From: Adiantum capillus-veneris
Taxonomy: Eukaryota; Streptophyta; Polypodiopsida; Polypodiales; Pteridaceae
Assembly: GCA_014529385.2 (NCBI GenBank)
Contig: CM043966.1
Location: 102,435,087 to 102,499,086, forward strand
DNA: 64,000 nucleotides
Direction: 5' to 3'
In this document: piece after piece, positions 32,157-41,997 of the stretch
How positions within the stretch are numbered: the stretch's first letter is position 1
Layout: each line of letters starts with the position of its first letter
Position numbers and translations under genes: made by a program
The notes under the pieces: model-generated
The model's input: the letters and a program-made list of their open reading frames with translations, nothing else
Told to the model about the DNA's origin: nothing
Databases searched by the model: none

Positions 32157-32437
32157 AACATAGAGTTTTCGGAGTTGCTTCTGCCCACTGCGACCACCTC
32201 GGTGGATCTTACTACACTAGATTTGGCAGGTATGATCATTAACCTTGCAACAGCATATGTGTGTGACCCATACTGCATCAACAGTGCCAAAACAACAGAT
32301 CAAAGCAGTACAAGGTCACAAAATTGGCAAACTAACAGGGCCAATGGGCAAGTCCAAAAACCAAAAATATTTCATCAGTAGATCCCAACTACCTCACAGA
32401 ATCAGCCAAGGTAAAAACAGCAGAAAAAAGTGGTGGA

Positions 32438-33656
32438 ACATGGATCACAATCCATGTTCCCCAAACCCTAAAATCATGGAAATTTCTATAGGAGCAACAA
32501 TAGAGGGCCATGAACAAACTCCTATGACTGGCTTTTCAAGATGCATCCTAACATGGATCGCGATCCATGTCCCTTTTTGCCAAAATCAAGACAAAAGTGG
32601 CTCACTAGCTGGACAATGTACAAATAGTCACAAAAAGTGCTCTAAAGATCATTAAAACCTCCTGGATTGCTACTGTCAGTCTGCAAATGGTCTTTTGGTC
32701 ATTTTCATAGGAAAAAAGGTGGAATCCCAAAAAAAAACTGGGGAGAGGACAAATGTTGGGATGCCAGCAAGACCTATAAATAATGGCTAAAGATAGAGTC
32801 CTGACAAATTTTCAAATTACTGCTAAGGTCAATTGGGAGACTTCACACTCTCCTCGGAGCCTATCAACAAGCAATTGTAACCTAAGGATGGTGGTAGGAT
32901 CAAAACTAAGCAAAAGTTTACTTGCGAAATGGTGAAAATTGCAGGATTCAGTTTGTCTTCTCAAAAGAATTCAATGTCTGGTGGAATTTGCCAAGGAACC
33001 AGGAAAATCTATGAACTACATCTACCTAAATCATCAGAAATCAAAACAATGATAGAACTCAGGCAAAACATGAGTCCAAAAAGTGGTTGCCAGAAACAGA
33101 TATGGTCAAAACGGAAAAAACATGGCCATAAAATGAAAAATGGGGCAAACTAAGGAAAAACATGTCCCAAGTTGAAAAAATCTCACCAATGTACTAGGAA
33201 AACCTATGGGAACAAATGTGCACAAGAACTTTATCGAAATTCTGTCCAACATGGATTGCGATCCATATACCTTTTTGCCCAATATAAGTAAAAACCATGC
33301 CATCTGATTCAGTATGTTCAAGAAATCCAAGCCATGGAGTTTCAAACCATTTGAATCCCAAAATCCACTTTAAAAAGCCAAAAATCTATAAATCTACAAA
33401 AACGGCTTCCAAAATTTAGCCCAAGTGTCAAACCATTGATCCAAATCCCAAAAAATTTGAACCAATGCATAATCTAGATGAACCCTACCAGATGGTATCA
33501 TCAGATTTCCAAAATGTTACCCAACATGGATCGTGATCCATATACCTTCAGCCCTAAATCCAGTGAAAATTGCTTAGTAGCATCTCCATATGCCCAGGAA
33601 TAACTTCTCAAAGTTAAAATTTCCAAATGCATCCCAACATTGATCGCGATCCATGT
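32438..33656. repeat. Palindrome array of E3, downstream non-coding region
   Basis: Five dyads of the E3 word: 32438-32457 (core CACA), 32551-32570 (perfect), 33249-33268 (core TGCG, end ATAT), 33524-33543 (core CGTG, end ATAT), 33637-33656 (one arm base changed). Spacing is 113, 698, 275 and 113 bp. All core deviations are C-to-T or G-to-A. The same word as in the leader, 11 kb away, is used. Confidence 0.95.
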
Positions 33657-33890
33657 TCCTTTTTGCCAAAATTCATTTGTTACATTACAGTCTTGTGTTT
33701 ATAGTAATCCTAGATGCACTGGTGAAATTTGGTCAAATTTGGAGTAGTTTTGACAAAGTTATGCTCGTTTTTTCATTCTATGGTCAAGTTTACACTTTCC
33801 GACAATGACTAAAACCTATTTTCACATGCTAAAATTGGCAACAAGATGCCTTGAAGGAAATCACAAAGGGAGTGGAATGCGGCACCCTAT

Positions 33891-34473
33891 GAGATAACCG
33901 ATATCTCATCAAATGAGAAAGCTCACCTCATCGAACAGGTACTTGAAGCAATTTTGGCGAACATCTTCATCGGAAGGTTTCAAGCAGCAGATGGAGAAAT
34001 TGTAAAGGCCACAATCTTTCCATAGGAAATGTGGACTTTGCACCAAAAACCAGAAGTGCAAGCACAATAATGTCAAGGTGTAGAAGCCGCCTAGATATAC
34101 CGAACCTTTGTTGCATATGGCTGTGGTAATGGCAATGGGCTTGGCTGAAGGCAGAGTGGTCAATTGCGACTTTGGCAAACATCTTCTTGACATTATTATG
34201 GAAGCAAACCTGAAGGGGAGTCAATGAAGTAAAGATTACATGAACGGGGGACCAATGCTCACACGTATATCCTATCAAGCACTGGGAATGATCGAGGATC
34301 TAGCACCTGCCGAAGCGCAAATAGATCTGATCCACGGATCCAAAAGAGTTGTAAGACTAGTGGCAGGACCTTCTACAAGGCCGAAACTAGAAGTCAAACA
34401 AACAAGGCAAAGCACACCGCTAAAGGATTCTAATAGTAGCGAGAAGACCGAGTCAGACGCTCGAAGTAGCTAG
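33891..34473 (+). pseudogene. E3 ORF3, N-terminal domain (broken)
   Basis: In shifting frames it matches E5 ORF3. ADGEIVKATIFP (about 33985) pairs with MDGETVEVQITP; PPRYTEPLLHMA (about 34090) with PQKYTTPPHAIA; and MNGGPMLTRISYQALG (34240) with YIGGGEILTRIAYEAIG. The first part of the E5 domain has no visible counterpart. The pattern of conserved hydrophobic blocks recalls the 'putative plant transposon protein' domain found downstream of pol in Athila-type elements; that is family inference. Confidence 0.6.
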
Positions 34474-36076
34474 GAAGAGGGGTTCCACCCAAGAGACACT
34501 CCTTCAGAGTACCAGTCTTTGGAGGAGGAGCAGGATAGCCCATACATACTTGGATATACCCGGTTGAAGAAAAAGGTTGTGCACTTGGCAGAGGCTATCC
34601 CCATTACTCATGCCAGGAGGACAATGGAAGAAGCTCAGGCATTGAGGGAAAAGCTCTGCCAACAAAAGTAAGATCAGCATCAAACCCAAGGAATGGAAGC
34701 TAATAATGAAAAAGAAGAGGATGAAGCCGAAAATATTCCGCTGCTAGTAGGCAAACAGAGGCTTTGAAAGGATCAAGCAACAGAAGAGACAAGAAGCTAA
34801 AGAAAAATGGGAGATTGCCAGCGCCATGTGGTAGTCACAATGAGCTCAAGCAAGAGATGGAGCAAAGGCAAAGAGAAGAATCAAAGAAGCCACATGTTGA
34901 TGATCTCAAATCATCTGACGAATCTAGCCAAAGCAAAACAGAGGAAAGTCACATGCAAGGAGAGGAACAACATGACACCCAGGACCAACAAGTTCAAGAC
35001 CTTGGTTCTCCCAAGGATGCTGAGTCACTTCCAGAGACTTCGGAAAAAGAGAAAGGAGAAAGTGCAAGACTGTCGGAGCAAGGGGCCGAGGGAAAGCAGA
35101 CAGAACACAAAACGGATCAAGAAATAGAGTCCGCACAAACAAAGCCTGCCACAACCTCTGATTCTCTAAAAGATTCAAAACAAAGAGAAAAGCAAGCTAA
35201 GGTGGCTGAGCAATCGGATCAGGGCCAAAAACACCATCATAGGCCAAGATTGCCACACTCACAAGCGGCCATTGAGAAAGGAGCGGAGATAGTCAAATCC
35301 TTTGACATTGCCGCTCACTTAGACTGTAGCAGATCAAGCTACAGTTTCAATGTCAAAGGGCTCTTTACAATCTAAGAGAACTGGAGTTAGAAGATAACAA
35401 GAAGGAAGCTTCTAGAACGACAGCAGAATCCTTGCAGTTAAAGCAACAAATCGAAGCACTAAAGAAGGCACAACTCCAGTCACAATCGTAGTTGCAGAGA
35501 GAACAGGAGAATGCAGCCTACTATTACAAGGAAGTGCAACATTTCAATGAGGCAAACTCCGCATTGCAGATCGAGCAACAACGTCTCAAGGAGGAGCTAA
35601 CCAAAGAAAGAGAACAAAATGAGAAGCTACAAGGATCTTATGTGGTGGTTAGCAGATCTCTAACTCAGCTCATGGCCATACAAGAGACCCCCTCCTCCTC
35701 AACAACGACTGTAGGATCTACTTCCTTGAGTCAAAAAATCAAACAGTTGAAAGAATTCTTGAAACAAGACAAATATGACAGACAGGTCATGACGGCAGGT
35801 CATAGGGCCCTACAACAGGCCAAGGATGAGGAAGTCGACGAATTAAAAAGGCAATTGGCTGAGGCAAGAGGGGAATTAGCAACTCTGAGAGTAGATCAAC
35901 CAAAATATCAGCAGGCCCCAGGGGAATTTGAGCAAGGAGGAGGCTTCAAACAATCCATGCTTGAATCTCATCAAACAAAGGTGCCCACTACCAGCATTGG
36001 AAGAGGCATGCAGGAATCTGCAGATCCAGCCACAACATCCACTTCGGAGTTGACAAGCGATGAAATTCAACGCTAG
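34474..36076 (+). pseudogene. E3 ORF3, acidic and coiled-coil region
   Basis: Glu/Gln/Lys/Ser-rich sequence in two main frames (34764-35375 and 35492-36076) with intervening stops. The second has clear heptad character (EQQRLKEELTKEREQNEKLQ). E5 has an equivalent acidic linker plus coiled coil in the same order. Confidence 0.65.
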
Positions 36077-37036
36077 ATCTCAGAAGTAAAGGACCCTTCA
36101 CACAAGGCTTATATGCAATATGAACTGAAGGTGTTGGAATCAGCTACCCTCCTCATGATCACTCCAGATGAGGTAGTAAAGAATCATGGGCACAAGATGA
36201 TCGCACTACCATTGATGCGACAAGAAGTTAAGTTATGGCAATAAAAAATGCTCCCCAAACTTGAACCAAATAGCAGAGGGGACTACAGAGAGGTTCCTGT
36301 TACGGCCCTTCAGATTCAGGCCATCATAGATAATCAACCCCTCTGGCTGAAAAAATGGTTCGCTCAGCACCCAGCTGATGAAACCTATTACAGGAATGCT
36401 TCCCCAGCATCTCAGGATCAACCCCATTTACTGTTCCATCAACAGACGGCGATCCTAGGACAGTTTTTATATTTGGCAAAGCAAAATATTGGCAATGCTA
36501 AACTACCCGGTGATTACAAAGCCTCTCAATAACAACCCACCATCTGAGAATTACATGAATCAAACTCTGAAATGGGTAATCAACTTGATGAAGGAGATAC
36601 AGATCTTGTCTGTCAGATGCTTGTAAAGATTTCCAAAATGCTTATCACATGCATTACAGCTTTCCGTGATATCGAAGCAGCAGAGCATCCCTGGCAAGTT
36701 TTTGTCGAAGGTACGCGGGGTATTTTTTGGAATATGGAGACAGAAATCCCAAGCATGAATGTCATCATGGGATTGTACGCAAGAGTCATGTTTTTGCCAT
36801 CTCATTACATGCAGACCTTTGAAGAGGCTTTCATGACAGGCTTCTTTGAAGTGGACTCTTCCATATTCAAGCCAATGACAAAAGATCTGTCCACTCGCCA
36901 CATCACCTACCAAAGTACCCTCAGTAATAATCCCTTCAGAGAGCTAGCCACCAAAGTGAGATTGAAGCACGAGCTCAGAAATTCAGAAATCTCACTGCAA
37001 TGCTCGAAAAAAGGAAGTAGACTCGCTCAGAGATAG
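36077..37036 (+). pseudogene. E3 ORF3, C-terminal domain
   Basis: Pieces at 36248-36532 and 36572-37036. Best match to E5: DLVCQMLVKISKMLITCI with DLSCQMLKKICRTLLACI, and RVMFLPSHYMQTFEEAFMTG with RIMFLPSFHMQTFEEAFYTG. This is the most conserved part of ORF3 and lies directly before the polypurine tract, as in E5. No membrane segment or signal peptide, so it does not look like an envelope protein. Confidence 0.75.
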
Positions 37037-37060
37037 CTTGCACGAGGATGTGCAATGAAT

Positions 37061-37073
37061 AGGAAGGGGGGAA
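37061..37073 (+). other. E3 3' polypurine tract
   Basis: AGGAAGGGGGGAA directly before the 3' LTR start TGTTTGG. Confidence 0.88.
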
Positions 37074-37950
37074 TGTTTGGAGGATACATGCGTATGCACA
37101 CCAAACCCTGTAAACACTCTATTGTTTCGAAGAAAGCCATGTAATTCAGCCTAGGATGAGTTTTAACCATGATGTAATTAGACAATACCCTCTTTACTTC
37201 TTTGAGTCTACACCCTTGTAAGAGGCCGGATGGTCGTGGGAAAGTCCCCCTTAACTTTTAAAGTCAAAACCCTTAGTTTTAAGGGGAGATTTATCATTAG
37301 CTTGAAGAATCAAAAACGTGCACTGTGGAGGCCTCTTACTGCTACAACTTGTAATCTTCTTTTCTCCTGAGCTGGTAATCAGAATTTGTTTTCGAATAGC
37401 ACATTGCGTTCCTTGTCTCTTGCTCTACAATCTAAGTGTAATCATTTCCAATTTTGTTGTGGTTCGTGATACATTGTTTGTGAGCTAAATGCATTGATTT
37501 GGAGGTTAAAATGGTTGTTTTTTGATGTTTTGACCATGGATAAGTGTTTCTATGCTTAAGGAAGACCTTTACAAGTACTTCTGTTTCCGTTTTTGCACAT
37601 TTTTTTGTGGATCGTGATTTATGTACCTTCCCAGATGGTGACAAAACTTTGTAGGATTGAGCCCTTAAGTGTTGTGATACCTCTCATTAAGCGTCATGGC
37701 GTTCCGGATTCGTTTGGATGCCGAAAGGCGTGATGACCTAGAGTGGTGAGATTGGACACATACTGATTGTCTAACTAAGAAGTGTTGATTTGCTTTTGTC
37801 GTAGAACGATTAGCCCCTGAGTTCACTTTGATGAGATTCACACTCTCATTAAGTATTCGTGCTCCATCCCGAGTCACTTCCGTGCATATTGACATTATGT
37901 TATTACAAAAAAGCTGTGCTACAGACGTCCGTCGCGGCAATCCGCTAACA
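37074..37950 (+). repeat. E3 3' LTR
   Basis: 877 bp, TGTTTGGAGG to CCGCTAACA. The last 246 bp match the surviving 5' LTR part (19680-19927). A degenerate form of the E3 palindrome (14 of 20 bases) lies at 37605-37624, followed by ACCTTC. Confidence 0.92.
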
Positions 37951-39278
37951 AGGACCATGCTACAAATGTGGTGGTGACCACCTTATGAAAGATTTTCCTC
38001 ACACAGAGATTATGAGAGTAAATGTGTATTGTCTAGATTGTGGCATTACGCATTTGATCTGTGACTGTCCAAAAAACCCAAATAAAATAGTAAAAACTAC
38101 ATTGAACATAGTGGGGGTGATAGTATCAAGTAGCGGTTCAAAAACTAAAATGGCGATACCCATGCAGGTCGTTACAAGCGCGCAAGCTCAAAAAGAAATG
38201 GAAGAATCTATAATTGAGAAACCTCAAATAGATGTGCGTGGTTATGAAAATAAAAATCAACAAAACACCAGGAAAGCTAGGAAGGAACATATGAAAGCTA
38301 GAAAGGAACGTGAACAGACAGCCCTAGCAGAGGCGTTAAAACAAACCAGGGATAGATTAGAGAGATTAGAGAGTCAAACTACCCTTAAGTTGGAACTCCT
38401 TGAGACCACAGAGCCTAATGAGACAAAGATACCAAAGAGTATAAATTTTGGAGGATTAGTACTAGTTGAAAAAGTGCATGAACCTCTAGACACACTTATG
38501 AAAGCCTACAAAGTGCAACTTTAGACTAAGCAAAACCAAGAGCAAAAATGGATGACATATCCTTGTGTAGAGCTAGAAAAGAAAAGGTTCGAGATGTGTC
38601 AAAAAATGATCCAAACTTCCCAAGATTTTCTACAACCACCTGCTAGTAAGCAAAAGAGTTGGATCAAAGTTCCAGCTCCTCCAACATCGATAATCTTGCC
38701 GAGGCATGAAACTAACGGGACCATCAAGAATTCCACAGCTAAAATAGAAAATCCCAGAGTAGTGATGAATACCACGAATCAGACATCTGAGGATCTCCAT
38801 CCTATGATACCAAAATCTTACTGAGAGGATGATGGCCTAGACGAGCTTTAGAGACACATACAAGAAGCAAACGATGCGAAAGTGTTGAGTCAGCGAGTAA
38901 ACCAAACCAGTAAGGGGAGGGATGTATTTCTTCCACCTATTGAAGAGTTTGAGATAGGATATCAAATTGATCTAGCTAGACCTTCACTGATACTGGGGAC
39001 ATAAGGGGTCAATACACACTTTAGAGAGTCAACCTCAATCTTTGAAAATCTTACCCTCATGTATGGTAGAGTATGAAGCCAAATCATATCTAAAGGTATT
39101 GCCATCACAAATGCTCTCGTCAAAAAAGACTATGGACTCTAAGGGGTTGATAGACATATTGTCTGCGCCTGTAACTTGTACTATTATGCTAGCAGCGATC
39201 CTTCGAATAAGACCAAACATGTGGGTGACTGTTGGAAAAATCTTGGAGAAATTTGGCGTAAAAGATCCAACATCACAG
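37951..39278 (+). mobile_element. E6: older Athila-like fragment hosting E3 and abutting E4
   Basis: Starts in the gag knuckle (CYKCGGDH), then a second Cys/His cluster, coiled coil (37985-38524), linker (38552-38824) and a segment matching E2 near 13100-13300 (39042-39281). Several stops. Its left part lies beyond E3/E2 and its right part beyond E4, so E3 and E4 are two insertions into one element. Confidence 0.8.
37985..38524 (+). pseudogene. E6 gag: knuckle 2 and coiled coil
   Basis: DCGITHLICDCPKN near the start, then MKARKEREQTALAEALKQTRD (heptad-rich) and VEKVHEPLDTLMKAY. Equivalent to E2 13817-14440. Ends with TAG where E2 continues. Confidence 0.7.
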
Positions 39279-39281
39279 TGA
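38552..39281 (+). pseudogene. E6 gag-protease linker
   Basis: MTYPCVELEKKRFEMCQKMIQTSQ, then MNTTNQTS; LPPIEEFE near 38931; and KKTMDSKGLIDILSAPVTCTI near 39123, all with E2 equivalents. Stops at 38822 and elsewhere. Similarity to E2 ends near 39278 where the E4 LTR begins. Confidence 0.65.
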
Positions 39282-41342
39282 GTGGCATAAATGGTAACCA
39301 TCTTTTTGCAACATTTTCAGCCTACTCAACGTCCTCTTCCTCATATGTGTGGATATTTTTCTACGCTATTAAGTTATCTAGAGTAAATTCCCCCTCTTTG
39401 TTTAACCTTTGTGGCGACACATACATTGTACTCTTCCCAAAAATGTCACCTTACTCATATATTTATATTACCACCCTTTTCTTTTTTGCTTTGTAAATAA
39501 AAGTAAGCATACAATAACTAACTATCTACCCCCAAACTTTCTTACCTCTTGTGAATTAGTAGTAGAAAAATAATATATCCATCTTCCATCCCATATAGAT
39601 AAATTACCATGGAAATCAACTCTCCACTTGTCTTTACAAAAGATTATGGTCCATCTCTACAAGTCTTCTATGCCCCCTACATAGGTGGCCCAATATCTCT
39701 TAACAATATACATATAGTTTTTCTCCTTTCAAAAAGACTCCAATTGTATATTCTTTTCACAAGAAAATAATATTGGACCCTCCTCTATTTGTTTAAGCAT
39801 CATAACCTTTTGAAAAATCATGATTCCCATTGGATGCATACAAGCAAAGGGCCCATACAAGAAGACTTGGAAGCAAAAGGTTCCCTAGCCTAGTGTGGAC
39901 CTTCCAAACCGAATTCCTTGGTGCATGGGCGTGAAGAATAGTCCAAATTCATATCAAACATGTTGAGAAGGTCAAATTTTTCTTTTGAAGCATGTCATTC
40001 CGAGCTACAGGTAAAACGTTATGGTCAAAATAGTGTAAATCTGTCAGATTCGCAGCAAAAGGGAACTGTAAATCAAGTAAATCAAGAGGGTGAGATCTTA
40101 TTTTTTCCCTACTCATCTTCTAGAAGAGCAATGAGTGTTCAAGGTCACTTGCATGTGATGGGACCAACCTAAAGATGCTTTCTAAATGCCAAGACAGACA
40201 AGTTGAGATACCCCGCAGGAGCCACCCGTAGGGCCTCATGGTGGAGCCCACCTACATTATGCATCCCTATGGAGTCTTCACGGTCTAAAATGATATTTTT
40301 TGTGAATAAATAGTCCCTTTTATGTCCAATATTCAATGAGTGGTCAAAAGACACTTAATTAGGGCTAATCACTTACCCTAATTAAGTGTAGCATAATCCC
40401 ACTCCTACACAACTATAAATAGCCCCCTTGGAGAGACTCAAGGACACACCTATATTTTCAACTTCATGTTTTTTCTTGATCAATAGTAAAGAAAACCCCA
40501 ACCCTCCCTCTTTCACATCCTCCCTCTTAACGCTCCTCTTTGGAGGAAGTGCAACTCTATCCTCCACTCTTTCTATTCTACAATCTCTTACTCCATCAAC
40601 CCAATAAATCACTTGTAGCACCTCAATAACTTGTAAATACATCATGATCTCTTTCATGGTTATGTTAATGATCATTAAATCATCTTCAAAACATTCAAGT
40701 GTCGTAATTCGTGATGGTTAGCCAGCGTCTGTCCTTCCCTTAAAAGGTGTGTGAGAAATCAAGTAAGTGTTCTATTCTCAATTTACCATTGGTTTGTTTC
40801 TCCACACTTATTCGATTGGTCTAAAGAAATTTCTCACTCCAACTCTCTTTTGTTTCATTACATATGCATGTGGCTACCTCTCATGGTGATTTTATTTGTG
40901 TCACGGCATTGCATAAATGGAGATGAGCTCTCTATGCAAAGTGTGTTAATTCGATGTAGGTGATTCTCTTGTGTGTTTGAGAGGCAAGTCTTGTGCGCAT
41001 GATTTTTTGATGAGTGCTTGAGAGAGGAGGATTTTGGATTTATTATGGGTATTCTTATGGGGAGGAGGTGAATGCTATTCCACAAATTTCATATTTTGTT
41101 TGATGCACAGCATTGGGTTGCATAATCGTTGATGGTGTCAAGTGTCCAAAGTGTATATAGAGTAAGGGGTTCTTCAAAGTGTGTTGCTTGAGTGGGTGAG
41201 TGCAAGAGTTATTTTGATTGGTTTCCTTCTCCACTCCCAAAAGAAGGTGGTGCCCCAAGTAGTGTGCGTACCTCTTTACAAACATTTTGTGAGGGTAGGC
41301 TCATTGGTTTGGGTTTAGAGGCCCCATTTCAAAAAGATCGCA
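39279..41342 (+). repeat. E4 5' LTR
   Basis: About 2.06 kb. The end (CGCA at 41342) is set by the primer-like site at 41352. The start (TGAGTGGC at 39279) is set by where E6 homology ends and is less certain. TATAAATAGCCCCC lies at 40414. The 3' LTR is not in the window, so the bounds could not be checked against a second copy. Confidence 0.65.
40414..40421 (+). promoter_or_regulatory. TATA box of E4 LTR
   Basis: TATAAATA followed by GCCCCC, in the same context as E1's TATAAATAGAGCCC. Confidence 0.6.
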
Positions 41343-41351
41343 CTGATAAAG

Positions 41352-41369
41352 TGGTGCCCCCACTGAGGA
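41352..41369 (+). other. E4 primer-binding site
   Basis: TGGTGCCCCCACTGAGGA nine bases after the LTR end; starts TGG as required for a tRNA CCA end. The tRNA was not identified. Confidence 0.5.
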
Positions 41370-41404
41370 ACATATTTCCAAGTTACCTTCAAAATTTTAG
41401 TGAG

Positions 41405-41617
41405 ATGAACAATGGAGTCCCCATCTATCCATTTCATTTTGCACAACACATTAGAGTAAATGTTCACATAGATAGAAAAGTCTTTTTCCAGCAACGCATC
41501 GTTTTTATGTTTGGTGCAGAAAGACTTAGAGAAATACTGGCATCACCCAATCCAATTATACTTCCAATCATCAATTATGAAACTTCTTTTGATGTTCACG
41601 TGTTCATTTTGTTTTAA
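41405..41617 (+). CDS. E4 leader ORF, first copy (70 aa)
   Basis: 70 codons from the ATG at 41405. A longer open stretch upstream (from 41192) runs through LTR and primer site and is not part of the gene. It aligns gap-free with the second copy (28/70 identical) and with the E1 leader ORF; shared features include PF at 9-10, ILP at 52-54 and DV-x-x-F-x-L at the C-terminus. Function unknown. Confidence 0.7.
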   Translation: MNNGVPIYPFHFAQHIRVNVHIDRKVFFQQRIVFMFGAERLREILASPNPIILPIINYETSFDVHVFILF

Positions 41618-41700
41618 AGGCAGGAACAAGGAGTGGTGAAGGGGTGCTCAAGGGCCATATGAAGGAACGAGGTCTTCAAACCAACAACGAGGAGTAGCAC

Positions 41701-41913
41701 ATGAATCACGATCAAAACAATGAACCTTTTAGGCCTATTGCTCGGCAATCCATTCATATAATCATTGCAACTAAGTTTAGGTTTCAATCTATCATAAGGA
41801 GGATATTTGGATTCACTCGCTTCAATGAAATCAATTCTTCAATTAATCCATTTATTCTACCTATGATAAAGTACGAATTAACAATGGATGTGTACATCTT
41901 CATTTTAATGTAA
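41701..41913 (+). CDS. E4 leader ORF, second copy (70 aa)
   Basis: 70 codons, 83 bp after the first copy and 84 bp before gag. 39/70 identical to the E1 leader ORF (2948-3160), more than to its own tandem neighbour, so the duplication predates the E1/E4 split. Key words are FRPIARQ, IIRRIFG, EINSSIN, FILPMIKYE and DVYIFILM. Intact, despite damage elsewhere in the element. Confidence 0.75.
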   Translation: MNHDQNNEPFRPIARQSIHIIIATKFRFQSIIRRIFGFTRFNEINSSINPFILPMIKYELTMDVYIFILM

Positions 41914-41997
41914 TCAGATTTATAGTGTCAACAATCTTGTGCGGCCCGTAAGAGAAAAGTTTCTTTTTTTAAAAAAAAATCAAAAAGTCTAAACAAA

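Larger units (their letters stand above)
31493..33890 (+). other. E3 long non-coding region
   Basis: About 2.4 kb between pol and ORF3 with no gene. It contains a TATA-like site (TATATAAGG at 31674-31682), a CA/GA microsatellite (32086-32152) and five palindromes. The 10-mer AATGCGGCAC occurs at both ends, 31491-31500 and 33877-33886. Confidence 0.7.
19680..37950 (+). mobile_element. E3: degenerate Athila-like gypsy element with ORF3
   Basis: 5' LTR remnant, primer site, leader with palindromes, gag, PR1, RT, RNase H, integrase, PR2, internal polypurine tract, non-coding region with more palindromes, ORF3, polypurine tract and 3' LTR. The upstream part of its 5' LTR was split off by E2. It is inserted in the zinc-knuckle coding region of E6; the right flank is AGGAC. 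Every gene is riddled with stops, so it is older than E5 and E1. Confidence 0.92.

Noticed and set aside
31493-33886. Region as an LTR of a separate inserted element
   Set aside because: E5 has the same arrangement, no second LTR copy or target duplication is seen, and ORF3 follows in both. Kept only as an evolutionary idea.
41192-41404. N-terminal extension of the first E4 leader ORF
   Set aside because: Runs through the LTR end and primer site and has no counterpart in the other two copies; the 70-codon start at 41405 aligns exactly.
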